IMG/VR virus record: IMGVR_UViG_3300017748_000098
Span: 1 to 27,759 of that record
Source: a virus
Strand: one strand, 5' to 3'
Length of the DNA: 27,759 nucleotides
In this document: positions 1 through 8,162 of the stretch, piece by piece
How the letters are laid out: the number at the start of each line of letters is the position of its first letter
Numbering within the stretch: position 1 is the first letter of the stretch
Position numbers and translations under genes: made by a program
The notes under the pieces: model-generated
What the model was told of the DNA's origin: nothing
Database searches by the model: none
Seen by the model: the letters and a program-made list of their open reading frames with translations, nothing else

Positions 1-1092
1 CTTTGTTCTTTCTGTTATTTCTAATTGAGCATCTGTTCTAACGTCAGACAACGCTTGTTTCATACCTTCTTCTGCTTCTTGAAAAATTGGATTAGCTAAT
101 ACGTTAGCAACTTTATCATTTCTGTCAGAGTCAAACTTGCTTAGTTCTTTATAGTATTGTTCATCACCTATTAGAGAACCCTCTTTTGAAAATATATTAG
201 GATATTTTTTTATCTCATCTTCCGTGGGTTTGTAATCTGCTTTAAATACTTCAAACTTGTTAACCATAGGTCTTGTAGTACCTGGCACTGAAACCACTTC
301 TTCTCTAGTTTCAAAAAGCTTGTCATTTATAAAGTTTATTTCATCATCATTTTGTTCAGCTTCTTTTTCTAGTCTTCTATAATTATCGTAACTAACACCT
401 TTTGAAGCAAAGTATTTATTAGCAAATGTATTTAAACCAATATCTTTTTCAGCCTCTGCTTCTATTTCTTCTATAGACATGTTTTGTAAATCATCAATAG
501 ACTTTACTTCTTCATATAGAGATTCTTTTGAAAAAGTAGGAACTTCATCTAGAAAAACATCTGAAGATTCTCTATTGTTATATATAAAAGATTTTAAACC
601 TTCTATACCCTCCATGTCTACTAGTCCTGTTAAAAAGCTACCAACACTAAATTCTTGAGATTGAATATTATCAGGATCAGTTGTACTAACTGTTATATAA
701 TCACCAGCTCCAGACTCTTCAAATAAAAATCCCCATTTAGAAAAGTTTTCCGTTAAGTCTTTTTGCAAACGCTCCTCTATACTTCCACCTGATAATTTAC
801 CGATATTACCTTTATCAAAGTATTTAAAATCTTTTTCAAATTGACTTTCGTTTCTTTTAGCCTCTTCTTCTAATGATGCCGAACCAGCTTCTGCCGAGGG
901 AGAATCCCCATTTTCTGCTGCTTCTCTCTTCACCGTTACAGGTGCAGCACCCGTTGCAACGGCTTTCGGCTTTTCCACTTCGCCACTTGCTTTAACAGGG
1001 CTAAAACCTGGAATTAAAATTTCTTCTTTTTCGTCTTTTTCCACTAGAGACTCCGGCACTAGTGAAAATCCTGGTATTAAATTTTCAGCCAT
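1..1092 (-). CDS. Hypothetical phage protein, N-terminal part (3' end outside window)
   Basis: Open frame of 364 codons from an ATG at 1092 to the window edge with no stop, so only the N-terminal part is present. The first 31 residues hold two copies of a short motif, LIPGFS at about residues 5-10 and again at 26-31, separated by an acidic linker. Next comes a low-complexity Ala/Glu/Pro region to about residue 75, then a mostly helical, acidic domain. There is no signal peptide, membrane segment or enzyme motif. It starts 3 bases after the stop of the 449-aa gene, so it is in the same operon. Its place after the tail and internal-protein genes suggests a virion-associated protein, possibly the start of a very large one. 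That is inference from position, and I do not recognise the family. Confidence 0.75.
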   Translation of the reverse strand, partial: MAENLIPGFSLVPESLVEKDEKEEILIPGFSPVKASGEVEKPKAVATGAAPVTVKREAAENGDSPSAEAGSASLEEEAKRNESQFEKDFKYFDKGNIGKLSGGSIEERLQKDLTENFSKWGFLFEESGAGDYITVSTTDPDNIQSQEFSVGSFLTGLVDMEGIEGLKSFIYNNRESSDVFLDEVPTFSKESLYEEVKSIDDLQNMSIEEIEAEAEKDIGLNTFANKYFASKGVSYDNYRRLEKEAEQNDDEINFINDKLFETREEVVSVPGTTRPMVNKFEVFKADYKPTEDEIKKYPNIFSKEGSLIGDEQYYKELSKFDSDRNDKVANVLANPIFQEAEEGMKQALSDVRTDAQLEITERTK

Positions 1093-1095
1093 AAA

Positions 1096-2445
1096 TTATG
1101 CGTCTTTTATAAATGTTTGTTGCTTACCGTATATAGTTACACTAACAGCCTCACCAGGTGAAGCGTTTTTAACTTTTTCTTGATCTTCTACACTCATATC
1201 TGCTTTCTTGAAAAACTCATTTAGTTTATTCTCATACTCTTTAGATTTACCTTTAGATTTACCAGTTCCATATCGCTCATTATATTTTTCTTTATTTTGA
1301 TTCTCTCTTTGTATATCTGTAGCATTATTTTGTATAGCAACTGTTGCTAAATAATCTAGTAATGGCTCTTTATATGTTCTGTAAAATTCATCAAAACGAG
1401 GTTCTCCAAAAACAGGCACTTCTTCAGGCCACTGTAACTTATTAGTTAAGCCATCAGGCATCATGTCTTCCCAAATGCTTTCGGCGTGTTGTTTGTACAT
1501 CTCTTTAAAAACACCACCATCACGATATTTTGTAGGTACTCCACCATCTTTAGTAAAGTCAGTCTGAAAAGCACCCATCATTGACTCTTTTAGTTTTATC
1601 TCTTGATCGTTACTCATTATTCTGGTTGCCTCGGGATTGTTAGGATCTTGTCCAGGAGCTGGTTTAGTAAAAGTGTTTTGCATAGCACCTTTATTATCTT
1701 TGTTAAAAGCATTGTATGCAACCTCCATACCTTTACTTAGATCAGGTACTAGTTTTAAGTAAGGGTTTTCTTTGGAATTCATAGCCTTATTAAACTCTCT
1801 TATGTTTAATTCTGCACCAGTGGTAGTATCTGCTAAAACTATAGTATCACCCTCATATCTAATATCTATTTGTTCACCAGAAGGTCCACCACTAGATATT
1901 TTTTTTATGATCGCTAATTGCTCCGCCGGTGCTCCAACAACACTAAGGGTTCCAGCTGCGCCTAAGCCTTGTTCACCTGCTATTTTAGCGGCTTGATCGA
2001 TTTCTGAAGCCATAGCTAAAACTTTAGGTATTGCAGTTCCATATTGATCTACTATATTTTTTATGCTTGCTAAGTCTTTTTGACCTAAGGTTATATCTTT
2101 TAAAGTTCCATTATTTAAATGTGTTTTAATAGTATTATATTTTTCTATTAAGTTACCAAAAAACTCCTCTGATTTACCATTAAACCCCTCATACTCTGTA
2201 ACAAAGCTACCTACTTTGTCGTATATTCTTTGATCCTCTCTTAAAACAGCTTTATTTAATTGGTTTAAATCTTTCTTTTTTTGAGTAATTAAATTAATAC
2301 CGCCTTGAACTAGTGAAGATATATTAACAGCTCCAGTGTTATCTGCAGCAGAAGCAGCTCTAGCTGCATCTCTCTCTTTAACTGTTCTAGCCATAGAAGC
2401 TGACATGGGGTTATTTTGTAATATTTTTTGATCTTTATAACTCAT
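1096..2445 (-). CDS. Helical protein, candidate internal virion (cargo) protein, 449 aa
   Basis: Complete frame with an ATG at 2445. The protein is hydrophilic and mainly helical, without signal peptide, membrane span or recognisable catalytic motif. Residues 1-100 are rich in Ala, Lys, Asn and Gln, as in coiled-coil proteins. A Gly/Ala stretch lies near 155-175, and the C-terminal 70 residues are strongly charged. It lies 12 bases after the 190-aa internal-protein-like gene and 3 bases before the next gene, so these three are probably co-transcribed and co-translated. In podoviruses the genes after the tail nozzle commonly encode proteins packaged in the head and ejected with DNA. Assignment to that class rests on position and composition only. 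Confidence 0.6.
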   Translation of the reverse strand: MSYKDQKILQNNPMSASMARTVKERDAARAASAADNTGAVNISSLVQGGINLITQKKKDLNQLNKAVLREDQRIYDKVGSFVTEYEGFNGKSEEFFGNLIEKYNTIKTHLNNGTLKDITLGQKDLASIKNIVDQYGTAIPKVLAMASEIDQAAKIAGEQGLGAAGTLSVVGAPAEQLAIIKKISSGGPSGEQIDIRYEGDTIVLADTTTGAELNIREFNKAMNSKENPYLKLVPDLSKGMEVAYNAFNKDNKGAMQNTFTKPAPGQDPNNPEATRIMSNDQEIKLKESMMGAFQTDFTKDGGVPTKYRDGGVFKEMYKQHAESIWEDMMPDGLTNKLQWPEEVPVFGEPRFDEFYRTYKEPLLDYLATVAIQNNATDIQRENQNKEKYNERYGTGKSKGKSKEYENKLNEFFKKADMSVEDQEKVKNASPGEAVSVTIYGKQQTFIKDA

Positions 2446-2457
2446 ATTTTGTTATCT

Positions 2458-3030
2458 TTATAAATCAGTGTTACCTAAATCAATCTCTAATAAAGCAGCG
2501 TTAGCTGCATCAACTCTAGCATTTTGATTGTCTAATTCTTTAGAAGCTCTATTTAAATCTGCAACATTTCTTTGTTCTTCTATAGAGAATTTATATTTCT
2601 CACCTTCAGCTTTAGCTTTGGCTACATTAGCAGCACCTTGTGCGGCCTTGTCTTGATTAGCTTTCTCTTGTTGCTGTATATTAGCAGATATACCTCTTTT
2701 ACTTTTTAAAGCAGCTTGAGCTAATGCTGTAGCACCACCTGCACCAGCTCCTGAAGCTTGCATAGCGTCTAGTGTATTAGCCAATGCTATATCAGTTTCT
2801 TCAGCTTGAAACTCAGCTGCCTGTGTTGCTACCCCTAAGTTTGCAAATTCGTTACTTAAATTTTCGTATGGATTAAATGCAGCTTTCCTTGCGTCTTTAA
2901 CAGCTTGAAGAGCTGCTTCTTTATCAGCAACTTTATTAGCCATACTATCTCTTAAAGCAGCTACTTTAGCTCTTTCAGCTTCTTGTGCTTTTTGTAATGT
3001 TTCACTAGCGTTGTCTCCTCCTGATCCCAT
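2458..3030 (-). CDS. Ala/Gln-rich helical internal virion protein-like, 190 aa
   Basis: The protein is almost entirely helical, with Ala-, Lys- and Gln-rich heptad-like segments at about residues 8-50 and 115-185. Between them, around 53-125, it carries an NPYENL motif, then a Gly/Ala-rich hinge (about 92-103), then a Gln-rich segment. From memory, this NPY...ATQAAEF...ANT...GG..ALAQA pattern recurs in marine phage proteins encoded next to tail genes and is reminiscent of small internal or ejected virion proteins. No signal peptide or cysteine is present. The start codon at 3030 is 2 bases from the stop of the GNAT-like gene, so translation is probably coupled. The role as an ejected protein is inference. 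Confidence 0.6.
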   Translation of the reverse strand: MGSGGDNASETLQKAQEAERAKVAALRDSMANKVADKEAALQAVKDARKAAFNPYENLSNEFANLGVATQAAEFQAEETDIALANTLDAMQASGAGAGGATALAQAALKSKRGISANIQQQEKANQDKAAQGAANVAKAKAEGEKYKFSIEEQRNVADLNRASKELDNQNARVDAANAALLEIDLGNTDL

Positions 3031-3032
3031 TT

Positions 3033-3440
3033 TTATATTCTTTTTATTAAATGACTATAGTCTTTATCACCCTCTACAAATCCAAGCTCCTCTAAAGTAT
3101 TGTTATATTTTTTATTATTTCCCCAATAAAATAAAAACTTGCCACCATGTTTTTTACATACGTTTTCACAAGCCATGTTTAATAACACCATGGCTTCTTT
3201 TCTATCTTTTTGTTTATAATTTTTATCAGACAAAGTCCAACCTAAAGCACATACACCAGAATTAGTTGTATATATAAAAATTGATGCTATAGGTATGTTT
3301 TCTTTTTCTACGATTAAACCACCTGTACCATTGTCAGGTAAAAATTCTTTAGCTGGAACAAAATTAAAATCCCACTGTTTCCACCAAGATACTAAAGTTT
3401 CCCAATCATTATCTGTAAGTCTTCTTACTGTTAATTTCAT
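3033..3440 (-). CDS. GNAT-family N-acetyltransferase-like protein, 135 aa
   Basis: The length (135 aa) and order of elements match a compact GNAT fold: an N-terminal RRLTDNDW strand-helix, a central pair of strands at about residues 41-70 with an acidic turn, a helix at 78-96, and a C-terminal GFVEGDKDYSHLIKRI segment of the usual GNAT final-strand type. The FLPDNGTGG motif at about 33-41 is one I associate with acetyltransferase-like genes of marine phages. The canonical Q/RxxGxG/A acetyl-CoA loop is not clear, so activity is uncertain. It sits between the muzzle-like tail gene and the internal-protein-like genes, an odd place for an enzyme. A substrate cannot be read from the sequence. Confidence 0.65.
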   Translation of the reverse strand: MKLTVRRLTDNDWETLVSWWKQWDFNFVPAKEFLPDNGTGGLIVEKENIPIASIFIYTTNSGVCALGWTLSDKNYKQKDRKEAMVLLNMACENVCKKHGGKFLFYWGNNKKYNNTLEELGFVEGDKDYSHLIKRI

Positions 3441-3460
3441 TTAATTATATTTAATTTTAT

Positions 3461-5182
3461 TTAAAAAGACGATGTTACGAAATTGCTTCCTGCAGACCAT
3501 AATTCTTTAGGTCCTCCAGGTTGAGTTGTTTCATCTGTTTCTATCTTAACTGTAGCGAAATAACCTTTAATACCACTCATTTGAGCTCCAAATAATATTT
3601 CACCAGCGGTAGCAGCTGAATTGTTTCTTAGATTAGCCACGTACCTATTTTCTTTTCTATTAAAACCAGCTCTTAAAGTATATCCAGTATTAGCGTCTAC
3701 ATAAGCTCCTTCGTCATAGCTTTTAATTGACAATATATCGTCATTGTTCTGCACATAAGTCGCTGTACCATCTGGATTAGGATCTTGACCTGTAAATCCA
3801 GATACAAAGCTTTCAACTTCCCAACCATTACTACCCTCATAAGAAATAGTGTTAAAGTTTTTCACTACGTCTGGTTGTGGGTTAAAAACAAAAGTAACAC
3901 TAGATGGTTTTCTAACACCGTAAAAAACTCCTCTAGTCAACGGATCAGGATTAACAAAGAAATATTGTTGATAAAGTTGTGTACTATTAATGCTTGTTGA
4001 AGACCCTATAGTATAATATTTGTTTCTTAAACTAAACATTTGACTAGGCTTGTACGTAAAGAAACTAACCCATCCATTAATCTCTTCATCAAAAGCTAAA
4101 GTTTTGTAAGACTCTTCATCTTGGGTAACTCTAATAGGTGTTTTCTGCATAGATATTACGTAATTCTTATTATGTATATCCCAACCACCCTTTATTTTAC
4201 CTTTAGTTGCATACCTAAATATAACATCTTCTCTAGTTTGGTATTGAGTTGTAAAACCTTTAGAGTAATAAACGTAAGTGCCATTACTGGTAACATTTAC
4301 CAATGTAACATAACCACCTTGTTCAGTAGATATTTCCATGCCAGGTGTTATATATTGTCCAGTTGGAATACTATCGGTATCTATTATTAATAAAGTGTCA
4401 CCAAGAGTAGCACCTGCCCCGGCTTCAGCTACAAATGAATGGTAAGTATTTGTTATATCTATTTCAGCTAATTTGTCCCTAAAATAATCACGCATACCAT
4501 ACATACTTACTTCGGTTAACCCATCATTAGAAAGCCTCATTATGGCATTACGATTTTTATCAGCAAAATACTTCCTATAGTTATATATTGCAAAAGATTC
4601 TGGATTTTTACTTATTCCATATTCTCCTTTGTATTGTACAAATTGTCCTATAACAGCTCTACCGGCTTGCGTTTGTGTACCACTTTCAGTTGTATATATG
4701 GTATCTTTATCTATTAAGGCCCTGTGTATACGATCTTCCTGAAACACAATTAAGTTTGTTTCTTCTGCGTAAGTCTTCTGTATTGATCCATAGACTGGAT
4801 CTAAGGACTTGGTGATTGCGTCTCCAACAGAAAACACATTAGTTTGATTTATACCTGTTCTAGAGTTATAAACACCAGAATAAATTAATGTACTAATTCT
4901 TCTTTGTTGTAATGGAAACTCTTCATCTAAATAAGCTTTAACTCCTTGATCAGTTGAAACATTATTATAACCACCTCTAATTCTTGACTCTTCAAAATAC
5001 CAGTTTCTATTAGCGTCTCCACTTGGAGAAAAAACTTGAGCTATATCTACTTCCGGAGCTATAGCAGCCCATGAAAAAAAATAATCATTACTATAATCAG
5101 TATCATAATAATTAGTTGCTAATGTTCTTCTAACTATGTATGTGTTGAAAAAATCTACCTCTATCGTTGCGCCTGTTGCCAT
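3461..5182 (-). CDS. crAss-like muzzle/tail nozzle protein, C-terminal part (573 aa)
   Basis: The protein resembles the C-terminal half of the large tail 'muzzle' (P22 gp10-like stabilisation) proteins of crAss-like phages. Recognisable stretches are NLIVFQEDR at about 143-151, the GQF.QYKGEYGISKNPESFA region at 179-198, NYRKYFADKNRNAI at 201-214, and FDEEINGWVSFFTYKPSQM at about 364-382. A beta-rich insert with Gly/Thr repeats lies near 250-325. It starts 14 bases after the 987-aa gene ends, and that protein carries the N-terminal half of the same family. The two together (1560 aa) approximate one full muzzle protein. The protein would form part of the tail nozzle below the adaptor. Family assignment is from memory. 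Confidence 0.75.
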   Translation of the reverse strand: MATGATIEVDFFNTYIVRRTLATNYYDTDYSNDYFFSWAAIAPEVDIAQVFSPSGDANRNWYFEESRIRGGYNNVSTDQGVKAYLDEEFPLQQRRISTLIYSGVYNSRTGINQTNVFSVGDAITKSLDPVYGSIQKTYAEETNLIVFQEDRIHRALIDKDTIYTTESGTQTQAGRAVIGQFVQYKGEYGISKNPESFAIYNYRKYFADKNRNAIMRLSNDGLTEVSMYGMRDYFRDKLAEIDITNTYHSFVAEAGAGATLGDTLLIIDTDSIPTGQYITPGMEISTEQGGYVTLVNVTSNGTYVYYSKGFTTQYQTREDVIFRYATKGKIKGGWDIHNKNYVISMQKTPIRVTQDEESYKTLAFDEEINGWVSFFTYKPSQMFSLRNKYYTIGSSTSINSTQLYQQYFFVNPDPLTRGVFYGVRKPSSVTFVFNPQPDVVKNFNTISYEGSNGWEVESFVSGFTGQDPNPDGTATYVQNNDDILSIKSYDEGAYVDANTGYTLRAGFNRKENRYVANLRNNSAATAGEILFGAQMSGIKGYFATVKIETDETTQPGGPKELWSAGSNFVTSSF

Positions 5183-5196
5183 GTTTTTAATTTATT

Positions 5197-8160
5197 TTAA
5201 AATGTTACTGGTTCTGATGGATTAGTGGGGTTGTCCGGCAATATTGGATCAACAGTAGAACCCGTAGCTATTTGTTCATTTAATTCTGACACTAAACCAG
5301 CTGTAGATGTTTCCCAATATATCTCTAACCTTGAAACAGGTGGTTCAATTTCTACAACTGAGAATATTGGAAATTTAAAAGTAGTACCTGAATCTGGTTG
5401 AGTTACGCCGTAAGTTTCATTATTAGAACCTTGCGTTATTATACTAGGTGGATTACTACCACTTGCAAACAAACCGGCAGTAGCCGGAACAGTGTCAGAA
5501 GTAGATAAACCTAAATCTAAAACTTTACCGTATCCACTTATTCCAGCTGTAGATGTACCAAAATAAAACTGGTGTGGATATTCTTTATCATTATCTCCAC
5601 CTATTAATATATTAAGCCTTTTATCACTTGTTCCAAATTGATTTTGTTCAGGAGCTACAGTGCCTAAGTCTGCTGGAATTTTGTTTACATTGTCAGATAT
5701 TAAAGTAGTAGCAAAAGTATTAGGAAATCTATTCTGTCCTGTTACCGCAGGCGCTTGTATTTTAGCATTCTCTAATATAGTTGTAAATCCACCTAAAAAA
5801 GCATTATAATACTCTTCAGCAAGTTGTTTTACTACTATTTTATAGCTATACCAACCAAGTTTATTTTCAGGTCCATATATTGTTATAACACTACCAACAG
5901 CAATTGTGTAATCGTTGTTTACTGTTATGTCATTAGTACTGGTATCTATTGATTTTATACTATCAACAAAAGCACCAGTGTTAGTATCTATACCAGTTAC
6001 TATATTGCCTACGGCTATATTTGGATCCAACGAAGTTAATGAAATTATTGAACTAGCAGTGGTAGCAGCGTTAAGTGTACCTGTATACTTTCCGCTTTTG
6101 TATAAACCAGGATAACCTTCGTTTGTGCTTGTTTCTGGAATACCTCCACCAGAAAATAAAACTTTTAAAGAATTACCTAACCAATCTTCAGGTTGAATAT
6201 ACCCACTTATACTAGAAGAGATTCTTCCTTTACTATAAGGAGCATAGACAGTTGACCCGTCAAAAACAGTTGTACCACCATCTGGTGATTGTTGAAAGTC
6301 AGTTATAGAAGATAGTATTACATCAGATTGTCTACCATATTTATCCGCTAAAACTATACCTACTTGGTAAGTCCTGTTCTGTTTAACCGTGTGTATAGGA
6401 TAAGCCATTGAACAGTTAGAACTATAATTACTACTTGTTCCAACTTTTAAACTATTTGCAGGTTCTGCTCTATATTTTTCTGAAACAGCTACAGAGTAAG
6501 TTAAGTTAACAGGCGGTGAATGTTTGTCTATAAAATTACCATAAATGACTCTATTACCTACCACTGATTGACTTAAAGCTCTTATTGGAACTTTATCATA
6601 AACCCTTAAAGTCTCTCTTTCAGGTAAAACTCTAAATGGCCTTCTTGATTGATAGTTATATACATAATACTCTGAGGTATCTGTGGAATCAAAATCAGCA
6701 GCTTTAACCTCTTCTAATATCTGTATTGCTAAACCGTCCGATTCTTTATAAAGTATTTGTATTTCTGAAACCTTAAGTTTATCTTCTAATTCATTTTGAG
6801 CATAAGGTAAAGGTATTTTAATTTTAACTTGCTGAACTTTATTTTCAAAAAAAGCTAAAATAGTGCTATTTGCAATAGCTCCTAGCGCGTCAAAGACAAC
6901 TGGGTCACCACCAGTAACTGTTGTTGTAGGTGAACCCTCTGGTATAGTAGTAGGTATATAACCATTATTATTAGGTATAAAAGCAGGCTGCGTAAAAGGT
7001 GATATAACGGAGTACTCACCGTCGTCATATTTAAATCTATAAGCAAATCTAACGAACTTATCACTTAAGTAATCTTCGTCACCAGGCCAAGAACTAACAT
7101 AATTTGGGTTAGGCCAAGCTATTGTTACTAAGGCTCCATCTGGAAATTGCGAGGAGTTAAAAGAAGGACTAAGTGTAAGCTCCCTGTCTGAACCAACCGT
7201 GGTAACGTTTGTTATTGTTCTAACCGCTCCTGTTCCTGGACAAGTTATTTGCATATTGTCTAATATCTCGCTTGATGGGTTGTATACTGGAAGCAAGGTG
7301 GAGGTTTGAGTATCATCTGTAACTCTTGTAAATATACTAGGTGTTAAATACTCTTGTGTTACGTCTTTTGAAGATGTTTCTATAAAACAAGCAGAGGTTA
7401 CTCCACTACCCAAATCTCTAGATCTAGTTAATGTAAAACTATAAGGAGAAGTTGTTTTAACAAACTTTATATAAGTATTTGAAAATCCCGCTAAAGCCAT
7501 ACCAGCCCTTAAATCTTTAGTATCATCTGTAGTTACAAAAGTGGTACTACTACCTGTTGTAGTTATATTACTTATACAAACTTCTTCCCACAATTGTGGT
7601 GCTTTATAAGGGTAGTATTTAGCTACAGATATTTGATCTTCGTTCGTATAATATGAGATATTTTCAATAGCTTTTTCAACATTTATTTTTCTAGGTTGAT
7701 TACGATTATCGGTCCAAAACAATAAATCTTCTATTAAATTTATACCATAAATTGGATGTGTTATAGAAAAATTTAAAAAACTACCTTGTACTATTATCTT
7801 ATATTTTAAAGAACCTTGGAGTTTGTTGTCAAAAAGAAGTATGTAACAAGAGGCGCCATAAGGCGCTGGATAATCTATTTCACTACCAGATACATCAGAG
7901 TAATTAGTAGCTAAAAAATAAGCTCTTTCCTTAGCTTGATCTACTACATAACCTATAATTTCTAAATTAGATATAGAACCTAAACCCCAATCGTTTAAAT
8001 AATTATTACCTAAAATGTTTTCTAATGCTCCAACGTCTTCACCTTCAGATCTACTTATTTGTACGTTTTTAGCGTTTCTATATTCTCCTTTAGACAATAA
8101 TCTATCGTCTAAGTCTTTATTCATTTTTGACTTTACAAAAGTATTCCTAATTTCTGCCAT
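5197..8160 (-). CDS. crAss-like muzzle/tail nozzle protein, N-terminal part (987 aa)
   Basis: The N-terminus reads FVKSKMNKDLDDRLLSKGEY followed by RNAKNVQISRSEGEDVGALE (about residues 8-47), the hallmark opening of crAss-like tail stabilisation/muzzle proteins. LLFWTDNRNQPRKINVEKA (146-164) is a second typical motif. The body is beta-rich with several Thr/Ser/Gly-rich modules, clearest at about 195-262, 300-350 and 693-764, that look inserted into the core fold. The family's C-terminal half is missing here and appears in the next gene. Predicted role: the nozzle of a short tail, docked on the adaptor/ring proteins encoded just upstream (gap 2 bases). No enzymatic motif or transmembrane segment is seen. 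Confidence 0.8.
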   Translation of the reverse strand: MAEIRNTFVKSKMNKDLDDRLLSKGEYRNAKNVQISRSEGEDVGALENILGNNYLNDWGLGSISNLEIIGYVVDQAKERAYFLATNYSDVSGSEIDYPAPYGASCYILLFDNKLQGSLKYKIIVQGSFLNFSITHPIYGINLIEDLLFWTDNRNQPRKINVEKAIENISYYTNEDQISVAKYYPYKAPQLWEEVCISNITTTGSSTTFVTTDDTKDLRAGMALAGFSNTYIKFVKTTSPYSFTLTRSRDLGSGVTSACFIETSSKDVTQEYLTPSIFTRVTDDTQTSTLLPVYNPSSEILDNMQITCPGTGAVRTITNVTTVGSDRELTLSPSFNSSQFPDGALVTIAWPNPNYVSSWPGDEDYLSDKFVRFAYRFKYDDGEYSVISPFTQPAFIPNNNGYIPTTIPEGSPTTTVTGGDPVVFDALGAIANSTILAFFENKVQQVKIKIPLPYAQNELEDKLKVSEIQILYKESDGLAIQILEEVKAADFDSTDTSEYYVYNYQSRRPFRVLPERETLRVYDKVPIRALSQSVVGNRVIYGNFIDKHSPPVNLTYSVAVSEKYRAEPANSLKVGTSSNYSSNCSMAYPIHTVKQNRTYQVGIVLADKYGRQSDVILSSITDFQQSPDGGTTVFDGSTVYAPYSKGRISSSISGYIQPEDWLGNSLKVLFSGGGIPETSTNEGYPGLYKSGKYTGTLNAATTASSIISLTSLDPNIAVGNIVTGIDTNTGAFVDSIKSIDTSTNDITVNNDYTIAVGSVITIYGPENKLGWYSYKIVVKQLAEEYYNAFLGGFTTILENAKIQAPAVTGQNRFPNTFATTLISDNVNKIPADLGTVAPEQNQFGTSDKRLNILIGGDNDKEYPHQFYFGTSTAGISGYGKVLDLGLSTSDTVPATAGLFASGSNPPSIITQGSNNETYGVTQPDSGTTFKFPIFSVVEIEPPVSRLEIYWETSTAGLVSELNEQIATGSTVDPILPDNPTNPSEPVTF

Positions 8161-8162
8161 AG

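Noticed and set aside
3011-3265. 84-codon plus-strand frame opposite the GNAT-like gene
   Set aside because: It is an antisense shadow with atypical composition, and the minus-strand frame has a recognisable GNAT-like pattern.
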